From positions 1 through 52,582 of the forward strand of contig JBDOQK010000090.1 of the NCBI GenBank assembly GCA_040437565.1: a stretch of 52,582 nt of DNA, read 5' to 3'. The number at the start of each line of letters is the position of its first letter. Within the stretch, counting starts at the first letter, position 1. The position numbers were made by a program, and so were the translations under genes. Source of the stretch: Albugo candida. Lineage: Eukaryota; Oomycota; Peronosporomycetes; Albuginales. Positions 43,093 through 52,582 of this stretch are shown piece after piece. The notes beneath the pieces were generated by a model. It saw only the letters and a program-made list of their open reading frames with translations, was not told where the DNA came from and searched no databases.

Positions 43093-46000
43093 GTGCGAAT
43101 GTTGTCTAAGAATGTACTGTGACTATAAAGCGTTTGCCTGCTATGCTGTAGTTAAAGTCTCTGAAGACGACTTATGTATTCGCTTCGCTGGAATGGAGAC
43201 ATCAAACTGTTAGATAATTGTCTTCCCCCGAAAGCGATAGTTGGATGTATTTGGACAATATTTATATACATTAGAAACTACGTTTCCGGTGGAAATGGTC
43301 TGCGTATATCTTTATAATAATCGCTTAATGAACATTGGTAGTAGGGCTTCCCCATTAAACCGCGCTTTCAATGCAGATCCATTACGCGTGCTACTCCAAT
43401 GTGAAATAGATTCATGATTGGAGGAAGACTGCAAGGTGTGACATTTTTTCTAACCAGTGGATCAATCGAGTATCATGGCGTTTTTGGAATAACTTTGACA
43501 GTTGGGTCTGATAGTCGTTTGAAGATTGCGAACACCCACTAAAGTGTCTGCAAAAGATCTCTATCACGAAAAAAAGTCTTTTTATTACAGCTGCATATTG
43601 GAAGAGCCATTCACAGTCGTAAAGGCAATGAAAGTATCCGCCTACACCATGCAGGAGACCATCTCGTGTAAAAATTTATGTGTAGTCCAATCTCATCAGC
43701 CTGGCTATCCTCAAGTTGTTGAAGTAGTCATCATGACAGCGCTTTTACAATTATGAACGCGATCCGATTCCGTTCGAATGCGGGATAGTTGAGAGACGAA
43801 GGTATGAAGTATCTTCCAGCATTTCAAAACAGTCTTCAAAGAGAGTAGAATTGAAATCAGCCTACAGATTCATTTGGAATCTTACACGAGCTCCTTATCA
43901 CACACATGATACCAATCCGTTTCTTCAATCGAGTCTCGTCCAAGTCAAAGTCTCGCTCGTTACGTAAAGCAAAGGGAAGCATTTTTGACTAGCCTCTCTC
44001 AGCCTCCAAATAGTAATTATCACCATTTCCGATCTTTACGGTCTGAATTCCACCAAAGAAGTGTGACGTTGAACAGAAGAAGTTACAAATTACTTTCTAG
44101 ATCATTGAGATGGTGTCATGGCTAATCTCCAAACCCATTACCTAATCCATATGCCACTGGCACTGATTTTAAAATTGATTTGAGCCAGACATGTTGACAT
44201 TTTCTTCTTCGTTTGACTGCGGGTAGGACGCGAAAGCGGTCAACCACATATGGATAAGTTAATTGGTCCTCTATCGGGATTTTTTGCAGTGCTCTGGCAC
44301 ATCTTTCATCTGTAAGTGCTCCAGCAAATTCTCAAATTCAAACCGGAAGATCGTTTGCAAATAGTAAAGCAATTTGACACAATTGTCGTTCTGCGGTCAA
44401 ATTCGTGAGGAAAACATCACAATTTTGTTGTATTTCAGCGTCGACACTGTAAGCGATAGAATTTTCCGAGTAAGTTTGGCTTCCGGCATTTCCATAGACA
44501 ATGAATTGGCAAATATTGTAAGCATAGTCGAACTTCATCCATCGGCTCTGCGTCAAAATGTGCGACATTAAGTAGCTGATACCCTAATCGATGAAACCCT
44601 AAGAAAAAATAGATAGAGAACATTGTGGTAAGTCTGTTGCACCAGAAATACGAATACTGAAGATAATCGGAGCTCCAGATCAACAGAGACGTTTCCACGA
44701 GCTTTTTAATCATAAATCGATAATCGATTACACTAAAGGACCCAAAAAGTTGACGCTACTTTCGGTGAAAAACGATTCTGAAGCTCACAAAGACATATCA
44801 GTACGATCATCGCCATCTCCAAGCATTGCTATGGGTCGTTTATCCTTTCATCCAAGATCATCAAACCCATCAACAGTGAGACCACACCCGTCGGATCGGT
44901 ACAATCCAACAGAAGAATCCCGCAATACCGGCAGGAAAGGGACGATTGCAGCTTTGAATGAAGTTGGTATCAGACTATTGATACCAATTTGACACTTTTT
45001 CTCGATCAAAAATACGTCCCAATTGCTATTTGATACATTCAAAGCCGTAATCGTATTGGAACTTTCGATTGTCCGCTTCTGTCTCTTCTTCTTCAGCTGC
45101 TTCCATTTGCTCAAAATGTTTTAGAAGTAATTGTGGTAACAAGAGCATCGTGGGGCGGCTGTCTCCTGAAAATTTAGGAAGGGAACGATTGCGCGTAGCG
45201 ATTCGAAGTCAATCGGTAAGGGCATAAATGTGGTTCCATCTTAGTAAGGCGATATGATGAAGCAGGTACCGAGCTTTGGAAGTAGACAATGAGGCGAGGC
45301 TTCACCGATCGTATCATCCTTTGCTAGCGCTTGTTTGGTTTTCGGCTGTGAGTTTTGATTCCCAAATTCTCTAAAACTCCATTTGAGGCGTTTGGCTGTA
45401 CATCTGCACCGTACGTGATCAGCGAATCCGGAAAAAATAACACCATGTCCAGAGCAATGTCAGTACCCACAGAAACAGAGCACAATTGAAGAGGAAAAAG
45501 CGACGGAATGAGACATTGCCTGAAGCAAACTGCGCTTACCAGTGAACATTTTCTTCATCAATATAGATTTAGCTACCTTGCTGACATTTGCAAAGGTCGA
45601 CTCAATACTTCAGACGTCATATTTGAGGCAATTCTTCCTCAACCAAAGTCATTAAAATCGTCATAATTGCGAATTTGATGATTGTGAGCTCGGGCGCCTT
45701 TGGACGTCTTCTTATCGCTGTATTCTGTGATTCCTGCGTACATTGGAAGGATGACTTGAGACAGATCACTCCAGGCTCCTACGTAAGGCCAACTCGTTCT
45801 CGAGGGTGCATGGAGTGGGATAAAAAGCAGAGGCATTCGGGCATTTCAGCTTCATAATTACCCCTTCACCTCATAGGAAAATACCGCAATATCAACCAAT
45901 GGCTCTAGTGTGAAGCTCTATTTTTGACCAATGTATAGCACCATTTCGTAGAATTGGTCAACAACGGACGAGTACGACACCTTTCATGGCCATTTCCATC

Positions 46001-46187
46001 TCTTTTGACAATCTCGTTGCATGTGATCTTCCATGGCATCTACAGCTGGTTCTTTCTTCGCCTCCTTGCTGTTGAAATTGATAAGCAACCGAAGAAGATG
46101 CTCGGTTTGGGTAAAATCAATGCTATCCTGAAATCCAAATTCGATTTCCACGTTTGGCATATAGCACCGATTTTGGATTGCGTTAAC
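43093..46187. other. Gene-poor spacer between the effector arms
   Basis: No intact gene is recognised. A 76-residue plus frame at 43526-43756 has no domain. Around 44600-44990 the plus strand has a more protein-like stretch (PEIRILKIIGAPDQQRRFHE, SPSPSIAMGRLSFHPRSS), probably a relic of an unknown gene. A 94-residue plus frame at 45954-46238 begins just before the duplicated segment and has no recognised domain. Confidence 0.3.
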
Positions 46188-48257
46188 AAATGTGTGCTAA
46201 TCTGGTATGTTCGCGGCAAATTTTCAACATCTATTTAGTGTTTTGTTTTTGAAGTCCACGTCTTTATACCGTACTTTCGTGATTCGCTCTGTTTATGATG
46301 ACCCAAAATATACTCCATAGAAGACGGATCACTCTTTACTATGGGCGGTAAGACTTTCCATACCGCTAATTCGTATTATTCACGTAAAGTGAGGACCTTC
46401 TATCGTGAAATAGTTCGACCCTAGCGGTACTCGTCAATAGCAATAATGTTTGCGCAAAGAAAACCCCCGAGCAAAAGCTCAATACCTCGTCGATCTCAGA
46501 ATCATTCGATAGGAAGGAGCTATGCAACTTTGCTGCATGTACAAAGATTACTGCTGGTTTTGTCATACAACATTGGAGTAGCGAGTCATTTCAATAGAGC
46601 ACAATTTGCCATTTGCTTGTTTTTGTGGACTCTTCAAATATGAATCCATTGTCTACAGATGAGTAGGAAGGTTTTCTTTTGCCAGATCACAGTAATTAGC
46701 TTCAATACCAATATGAGTGGTTCCCACAACGACAGATATATGCCAATGCTCAAAGACCAGTTGCTGACTACTCACTATCAGTATGGCTTTATCGAGATAC
46801 ACTACTCTTGAAAAAAAATGTATTGCGGGTGTCGGCAGAGAGAACGAGCGAATGTATTGCGTCGCTTTAAACTTTCTGGTCCAAAGTAGATTCTGACACC
46901 TTCCTAAAAAAAACCCACGTGGAAGTCAAATTCGCATGATGAGTCTAGTTCGACCTTTCGAGTACCATCACGAGGGTTCATCGCCAGATACAGGGCAAAT
47001 TTCTCAAGAAGTCCCATTTCGGAATCTAGTCGGCCAGCTCTGCAATCATTCCTCGTCCTCGTACTTCATGCAATATTTCTATGTGAATGTTTTGGCATTC
47101 CTAATGCGGAACCATTTTAACTTCATACCGTGATAAGTAATCCTTCACTGCGTTCATTGTTTTCTAATTNNNNNNNNNNNNNNNNNNNNNNNNNNNNNNN
47201 NNNNNNNNNNNNNNNNNNNNNNNNNNNNNNNNNNNNNNNNNNNNNNNNNNNNNNNNNNNNNNNNNNNNNAAATGTGTGCTAATCTGGTATGTTCGCGGCA
47301 AATTTTCAACATCTATTTAGTGTTTTGTTTTTGAACTCCACGTCTTTATACCGTACTTTCGTGATTCGCTCTGTTTATGATGACCCAAAATATACTCCAT
47401 AGAAGACGGATCACTCTTTACTATGGTTGGTAAGACTTTTCATACCGCTAATTCGCATTATTCACGTGAAATGGGGACCTTCTATCGCGAAATAGTTCGA
47501 CCCTAGCGGTACTCGTCAATAGCAATAATGTTTGCGCAAAGAAAACCCCCTAGCAAAAGCTCAATACCTCGTCGATCTCAGAATCATTCGATAGGAAGGA
47601 GACTATGCAACTTTGCTGCATGTACAAAGATTACTGCTGGTTTTGTCATACAAAATTGGAGTAGCGAGTCATTTCAGAGGAGCAGAATTTGCCATTTGCT
47701 TGTTTTTGTGGACTCTTCAAATATGAATCCATTGTCTACAGATGAGTAGGAAGGCTTTCTTTTGCCAGATCACAGTAATTAGCTTCAATACCTATACGAG
47801 TGGTTCCCACAACGACAGATATATGCCAATGCTCAAAGACCAGTTGCTGACTACTCACTATCAGTATGTCTTTATCAAGAAACACTACTCTTGAAAAAAA
47901 CAATGATGTATTGAGGGTGTCGGCAGAGAGAACGAGCGAATGTATTGCGTCGCTTCAAACTTTCTGGTCCAAAGTAGATTCTGACACCTTCCTACAAAAA
48001 ACCCACGTGGAAGTAAAATTCACATGATGAGTCTAGTTCGACCTTTCGAGTACCATCATGAGGGCTTATGGCCAGATACAGGGCATTTTTCTCAAGAAGT
48101 CCCATTTCGGAATCTAGTAGGTCAGCTCTGCAATCATTCCTCGTCCTCGTACTTGATGCAATATTTATATGTGAATGTTTTGGCATTCCTAATGCGGAAC
48201 CATTCTAACTTCATACCGTGATAAGTAATCCTTCACTGCGTTCATTGTTTTCTAATT
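46188..48257 (+). repeat. 1-kb segment present twice across an assembly gap, about 95% identical
   Basis: 46188-47169 (982 bp) and 47270-48257 (988 bp) align from end to end with roughly 45 differences by eye, including small indels. The first copy ends exactly where the 100-N gap starts and the second begins exactly where it ends, as in the four other gaps, but here the copies are not identical. Divergent haplotypes or two members of a repeat joined by the scaffolder both fit. No gene is recognised in the segment. Confidence 0.8.
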
Positions 48258-49039
48258 ACTCTTGTTACTAGAACGGTTTTGCATGCTTTTCCAAGATTGT
48301 CTATTTAGCTTCGAAATGCTTAATGCCTCCATCGTCGACGTTTCCATTTTTGTCTCTTATTCAGCTTAAAAGTTTATCTGCATATGCTCCGTCGCAATAT
48401 GATATTTCAGACACATATTCTAAAGTACTTATAAGCGCGTGCATCAATCTGTGAGTATTGTGACGTGTCCAAATTCAATGAATCATAATTTGTAACGCCA
48501 GCTTTTGAAGAATTCAATTTTGATCTTTTCTATCCTCCTATTCCGATACCAAAATAAAGCTTGAAAGGAATGTAAGATTTACAGAGGTGATTCCAAAAAA
48601 TATGCGTCAAAGGCATACGAAATTGATTGATCAGGCTCATAGGCGCAATTCGAGAAGAATAAGGTTTACTATGAGTCTACTTGGCAGATGTACGATCGAT
48701 AAAGAGAAGCTTTGTGATTGCGTGTATATCATCCCAGCAAATATCGACGCGGAGGTCAGATCTTCTAACATCCATGGAGCAAGACAGCTATGGGTGAATG
48801 TCCACTGTGTGTCTTCGTTCACTTGGATCTCTTTTACTATAGATGCTTACGGTATTTCCAAAAGTACTTGACATTTGCCACATGGTACGTAAAACACTGA
48901 TGAAGGTTCGAATCTGGTGCGATAATCTATCACAACTATATCCCATCGTCGGGATTGTTGTGATCTTGCAAGCTGCGAGGAAAATGTTTCTGTACAACTC
49001 GTTCGTTATGAATACGGTTCTCTAGAACTTTTGTCTGTG
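48258..49039. other. Intergenic, nothing recognised
   Basis: A 94-residue plus frame at 48587-48871 has no recognised domain and an antisense frame covers the same DNA. A GGTTCGAATC stretch near 48905 resembles a pol III B-box but no tRNA body surrounds it. Confidence 0.35.
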
Positions 49040-49580
49040 ATTGAGTCGACTGGAAGATGGCGATTGGGAATGTATTTGAATCGATGTACGATCAAATTGG
49101 TCCAACTTCTCAAGAGATCGTATCGATTCCTAAATCGATCCAAGAAACAGTAAAAGTTGATTAAAAGATATGTTGCTTTATCTTCTTCGGACTTGCTGAC
49201 ATTTTTTATTGTGACTATGAGGGAAGTTGCGAGAGAGCACACAGGATGCTTAGAGAGGGCTTACGAGAAAGAGTCTTGCGATGTTGCATCTCTTCTCCAA
49301 ACTCAAGTGAATTCGATTCAAAGGTATTTGGATGGACGTTTCATTAAACTGGAAGCTTTCCTCGCAACAATTCCAATGTCTCAAAACGCTTCAGTTTTGA
49401 GAATAAAAATGCTCTTCATCAAATAAATGCGACCGAAATGGTAATGGGATGTAAAATGGACGATATCACCGATACAGAGGATTTTAAAGCACATGATAGA
49501 GCAATATGTGAACGCGATGTCACGTTCTCTGAACGAGCGTCAAGCCATGGTGAAATGAGGAGTGAGATTCAGGAAGATTA
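49040..49580 (+). pseudogene. Decayed partial copy of the CH-domain/coiled-coil gene
   Basis: Three blocks match the gene at 37,477-40,032 in order and orientation: about 49045-49160 with 38150-38270 (GAGTCGACTGGAAG..., GGGAATGTATTTGAATCG), about 49250-49395 with 38330-38480 (TTTCCTCGCAACAATTCCAA, TCTCAAAA.GC) and about 49455-49580 with 38540-38665 (GACGATATCACCGATACAGA, GCGATGTCACGTTCTCTGA). The copy covers only the acidic middle part; neither the CH domain nor the coiled coil is present. Stops and gaps interrupt it. It ends where arm 2 of the effector inverted repeat begins. Confidence 0.75.
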
Positions 49581-49599
49581 GATTGTGTTTGGGCAAGAA

Positions 49600-49917
49600 C
49601 AAATAATGCAGTGCAATTTATCTACAACATACGTGTGCTACTTGTGTGATAGCACAACACAACAATGGACGTCACCTGCGGAACTCGAATACACCAATAT
49701 GCGTAAAAACACTCTCGTATCCACGGATGCAAAGGATTGAGATAAGTATCCACCTATCGCTTCTTTTGGTAGTGGAGACGCATTTACTTTCCCTGTTTCC
49801 CGCAAATATAAGTTCCGAACGACAATGAGTGGATATCACTATCAATTCCACAGGTTGGCACGTGGTAGCACATCTAGAAGTGGTTCAGCAAGTTTCTCGG
49901 ATTGTGCTGTTTTCTAA
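49600..49917 (+). pseudogene. Small conserved coding remnant next to effector copy C
   Basis: Plus-strand counterpart of the remnant at 42739-43089: QCNLSTTYVCYLCDSTTQQW, SPAELEYTNMRKN, then DKYPPIASFGSGDAFTFPVS and FSDCAVF. It contains a stop in the shared frame. The peptide is conserved better than the surrounding DNA would require, but no family is recognised. Confidence 0.35.
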
Positions 49918-50067
49918 TATGACGTCACCGAGATAAAATAACATTCAACAAACGAGAGCAAAGTATATCAGAGAGAGAATAGATGTATGTGATCACACAA
50001 AAGAAGCCAGAAGGATCCGTTCTTTCATTTTCCAATTCTAGTCTTCAATTGTTTTGGAAAGAGACTT

Positions 50068-52122
50068 TCAAATTAAGTATAATTTTTTCTTTTTGAGGCT
50101 CATATAGCCCCGGGATCGGTAGCCTTTTTCAGGCTGATCTCTTACGGTACAAAAGTAGCCATTCACTTCTTTGGCTGTAATTTGCCGAAGATATGAATAA
50201 TATCCAACTTCTACTGCAACTTCGAGTTGTTGCTTGCACATGTCACATTGCAGAGGCTTCAACGATGGTACCATCCACACAAATCGTTCAGCCAGCGACA
50301 TCAAAACAACTTTACGCTTGCTCGCGATACAAAGTAGCAAGCCTGAAAGTTCTTGTTCTCTTCCACGTCTTCTAGATTGACAGTTGCCCACTTGCGCATA
50401 ATCAATTCTTCAGGTGGCGATGAGGATGGAGGATGGTTCAAGTCCAAAGTGTACTTCGGCGCTTTTTGATTCATTTTATAAGTTTGATCCTCCTTCATCT
50501 CGGTTGGATTCATCATATACCGGCACATGAATTCAGGCATAACCTCTAATTGTACACAGCTTGAACTTTTGGAATACTCTGATTTCGGAACACTCGTAAC
50601 TTTTGTATCGGTGGATACCGAGATCAAGAATGTGATTGGTGTAAAGTTCCAATCCCCTGTCTTACCTCGGAAGCTTTTGAGACAATCAGGTTCACCATCA
50701 CGTAAGTGTCGTACCGAGACACAGTTTTGACCTTTGACCATAGCTCTTGTCGTCGATGCGGATGGTTTTTGTTCCAAAAGATAAGTAATGTCATTTGTAG
50801 GAACAAAATTATCCACACGAACGACATCCGATTCGCAGTGGGCGCTGCCACCAAGTGTACCACCACACACGCTTCAACAATCCTTATGTATAACGGAATT
50901 GGATGCTATGTTGAAAAATCGGATAAGGAATCGTGTTTTTCCCTCCCAGTTGGAGTTGGCACCATTGTATCGAAAAGTACCATTCCTTCAAACGTATTGG
51001 CCAAGCATCGCCAGCACGTGTGGCTCCGAAAGACGCGCTTAACGTTGACCTGCAGCTCCATGGCATCAGAAACTTTTCAAGTGTATTTTTTGTATATTTT
51101 GGCTCCCCTTCTTCATTATATATTGCATCTTGGTTTCCTTCAGCGGAAGCTCGAAGGTATGTTGTAAAATGTTCTTCGATTTCCCCCAACACTTGTGGCA
51201 TCTTCTTATTTTTTTGAAACTTGGTTGATGATGTTGTGAATTTGATCAGTTCGCAAAGATTGTCCAAGATTTGAGTCGCTGTACCTGCNNNNNNNNNNNN
51301 NNNNNNNNNNNNNNNNNNNNNNNNNNNNNNNNNNNNNNNNNNNNNNNNNNNNNNNNNNNNNNNNNNNNNNNNNNNNNNNNNNNNNNNNGGTTGATGATGT
51401 TGTGAATTTGATCAGTTCGCAAAGATTGTCCAAGATTTGAGTCGCTGTACCTGCACATATATTATCAGCGATATACTTATCGACGACCCAATTTGATGCA
51501 TATATCATGTATACGACACTCGTTTTCGAACGATATACAAAATATTTCTCCATATCAGCTGCATCACTCGCTCTTTTCAGACAGATATCACATCGAGGCG
51601 TAATAGATTCTTTATGTTTCAATAGACAAACTTGTTGAAAGCCACTTTCTTCATCTTTAACAATTACTTGTTCATCGTTTTGAAAATTGCCCAGTGTACC
51701 GGCTAGTGCTTATTCCCTGGGCTGACTGCAAGGATGGAAGGCAGTCCGTCAAAATTACCACGATGTTTATCTGATGGCTTCAGGGACAAGGATGCTCTGA
51801 ATTTCTGACTAAAATCTGTGTAATATAAGGCAGAATCACGGTCATCTTTATAACTCAGTCCTTGACACACGCTTGAAATGCTGCAACTGATAAAGCTTGT
51901 TGGAAGGAATTTTGACACTCCCACCACCAGATACGTGTAAGTATATAATTGATTCTCTACGGTCAATTTTTTCTCTTCAACGTGGATCGCGCCTGCATTC
52001 AGTAAGCAAGTCTGGCACGTATTGGTATGATAGGAATAGAACGACACGTCAAATCGATATAATTCAAGAGCACATATTCCAAAATGTCGAAAGACGAAGA
52101 AAACTAGATGGAAACGAATCAT
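50068..52122 (-). pseudogene. CHXC/CCG-type effector, copy C (disrupted; contains a gap)
   Basis: The copy starts with a clear signal peptide (MIRFHLVFFVFRHFGICALE) followed by CQTCLLNAGAIHVEE and YLVVG, then CSISSVC, so the first module is complete. Further modules match copy B closely (CDIC, the third-module region, and a C-terminal part with CDMC). The reading frame is interrupted at several places outside the assembly gap, so this is a broken copy. The 100-N gap at 51289-51388 with its exact 66-bp duplicate adds an artificial insertion. It lies in inverted orientation to copy B. Confidence 0.6.
51223..51454. other. Assembly gap with exact 66-bp duplicated flanks in effector copy C
   Basis: 100 Ns at 51289-51388. 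Sequence 51223-51288 is repeated exactly at 51389-51454. This is most simply an unmerged contig overlap. Confidence 0.9.
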
Positions 52123-52175
52123 TTCAAGTGTGAAATTTGAAGAATGATAATGCCTAGCCACTACCTTATCTAAAG

Positions 52176-52582
52176 CAAATCCTTCTGTCTTGTTATCGTG
52201 CAACGTTCAGAGCCTGGCCAACCAGCATCCTCATTTTTGCGCTGTAGGCATCGTCACATACCTTCGGAAAAGAAATATATCATCAGAAAGCAGGCAGCCT
52301 TTGGGATTTCCTGATTACATTAAACTCTGAGAACAGATAATTAATGACGATCTGTCCATATAAGAATTTCTCCTTGGAACAAAACCATGGAAACGTAAGA
52401 CGTAGTACTTCCACGAAGGCAGGGTAATCTACGTCATCTTTTCTGCGCAATCTAACGACGCATAGCAAGTATATAGAGCAAATACCATACGATTGTTGTA
52501 AGCATCGTTGTCACTTTGCTAAGTATGAGCCGCGGGGTCCGTACCCAGTTGAAGGTGTCTATATTACTAGAATTAGACTAAC
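52176..52582. other. Right window edge; intron-like 36-nt repeat at 52547-52582
   Basis: A minus frame at 52283-52468 (VVRLRRKDDVDYPAFVEVLR, FLYGQIVINYLFSEF) looks protein-like but is not recognised. The last 36 nt (52547-52582) match 8924-8959 at 33 of 36 positions. In the earlier copy this is the donor side and branch site of a 41-nt intron; here the acceptor would lie beyond the window. Confidence 0.4.

Larger units (their letters stand above)
49580..52175 (-). repeat. Inverted-repeat arm 2 (effector copy C and its 3' neighbour)
   Basis: Inverted partner of 40785-43092. Without the 166 bp added by the gap and duplicated flank it is about 2.43 kb. One end abuts the decayed CH-gene copy, the other lies upstream of the effector start. 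Confidence 0.75.

Noticed and set aside
48870-48930. GGTTCGAATC resembling a tRNA B-box
   Set aside because: No A-box at the right distance and no acceptor stem could be found around it.
1-52582. CRISPR arrays, bacterial operons, rRNA genes
   Set aside because: No regularly spaced direct repeats, no rRNA-like sequence, and spliced genes throughout; the window is eukaryotic.

Overview
This is eukaryotic DNA, most likely from a white-rust oomycete (Albugo-like). The reasons are: very short GT-AG introns (41-73 nt), compact largely intron-poor genes, a plant-like cystathionine beta-lyase, oomycete-style LINE and Tc1/hAT relics, and three copies of a secreted Cys-rich protein with an N-terminal CxxC followed by a YLV(L/V)G motif, which fits the CHXC class (later renamed CCG) of Albugo effectors as I remember it. 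The genus is inferred from sequence features only; no database was searched.

Layout. Positions 1 to about 17,000 form a gene-poor, repeat-rich flank: a LINE endonuclease fragment, a decayed hAT element with its ends, a tRNA-headed SINE with a perfect 17-bp target duplication, two Tc1 elements side by side, and a decayed LINE on the minus strand. An effector-like gene (copy A, 17.5-19.1 kb) stands at the edge. Positions 20,000-40,000 form a dense island of ordinary genes. On the minus strand are two tandem PX-domain proteins with myristoylation-type N-termini, a type I DnaJ (4 exons), a B-type cyclin (7 exons), two tandem secreted six-cysteine proteins, a FabG-like SDR, and a cystathionine beta-lyase with a LisH-like N-terminal extension. 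On the plus strand is a sphingolipid delta-4 desaturase. RPB2 (minus) and a CH-domain/coiled-coil gene (plus) are divergent and share a 262-bp promoter region holding four phased copies of a TACC(A/G)GTA palindrome-like site.

Positions 40,000-52,582 form a second gene-poor flank. Effector copies B and C lie in inverted orientation as two arms of about 2.3-2.4 kb around a 6.5-kb spacer. A decayed partial copy of the CH-domain gene abuts arm 2, and a 1-kb segment occurs twice across an assembly gap.

Assembly caveat: all five 100-N gaps are flanked by the same sequence on both sides (exact overlaps of 43, 61, 470 and 66 bp, and one of about 985 bp at roughly 95% identity). They look like unmerged contig overlaps. 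The CH-domain gene is therefore artificially lengthened by 570 bp, one DnaJ intron and the LINE are affected, and effector copy C contains a false duplication.

The most interesting signal is that the effector-like proteins, beyond the known N-terminal motif, are built from four successive C-x2-C ... C-x(5,5,3,2)-C modules whose spacing is kept between divergent copies.
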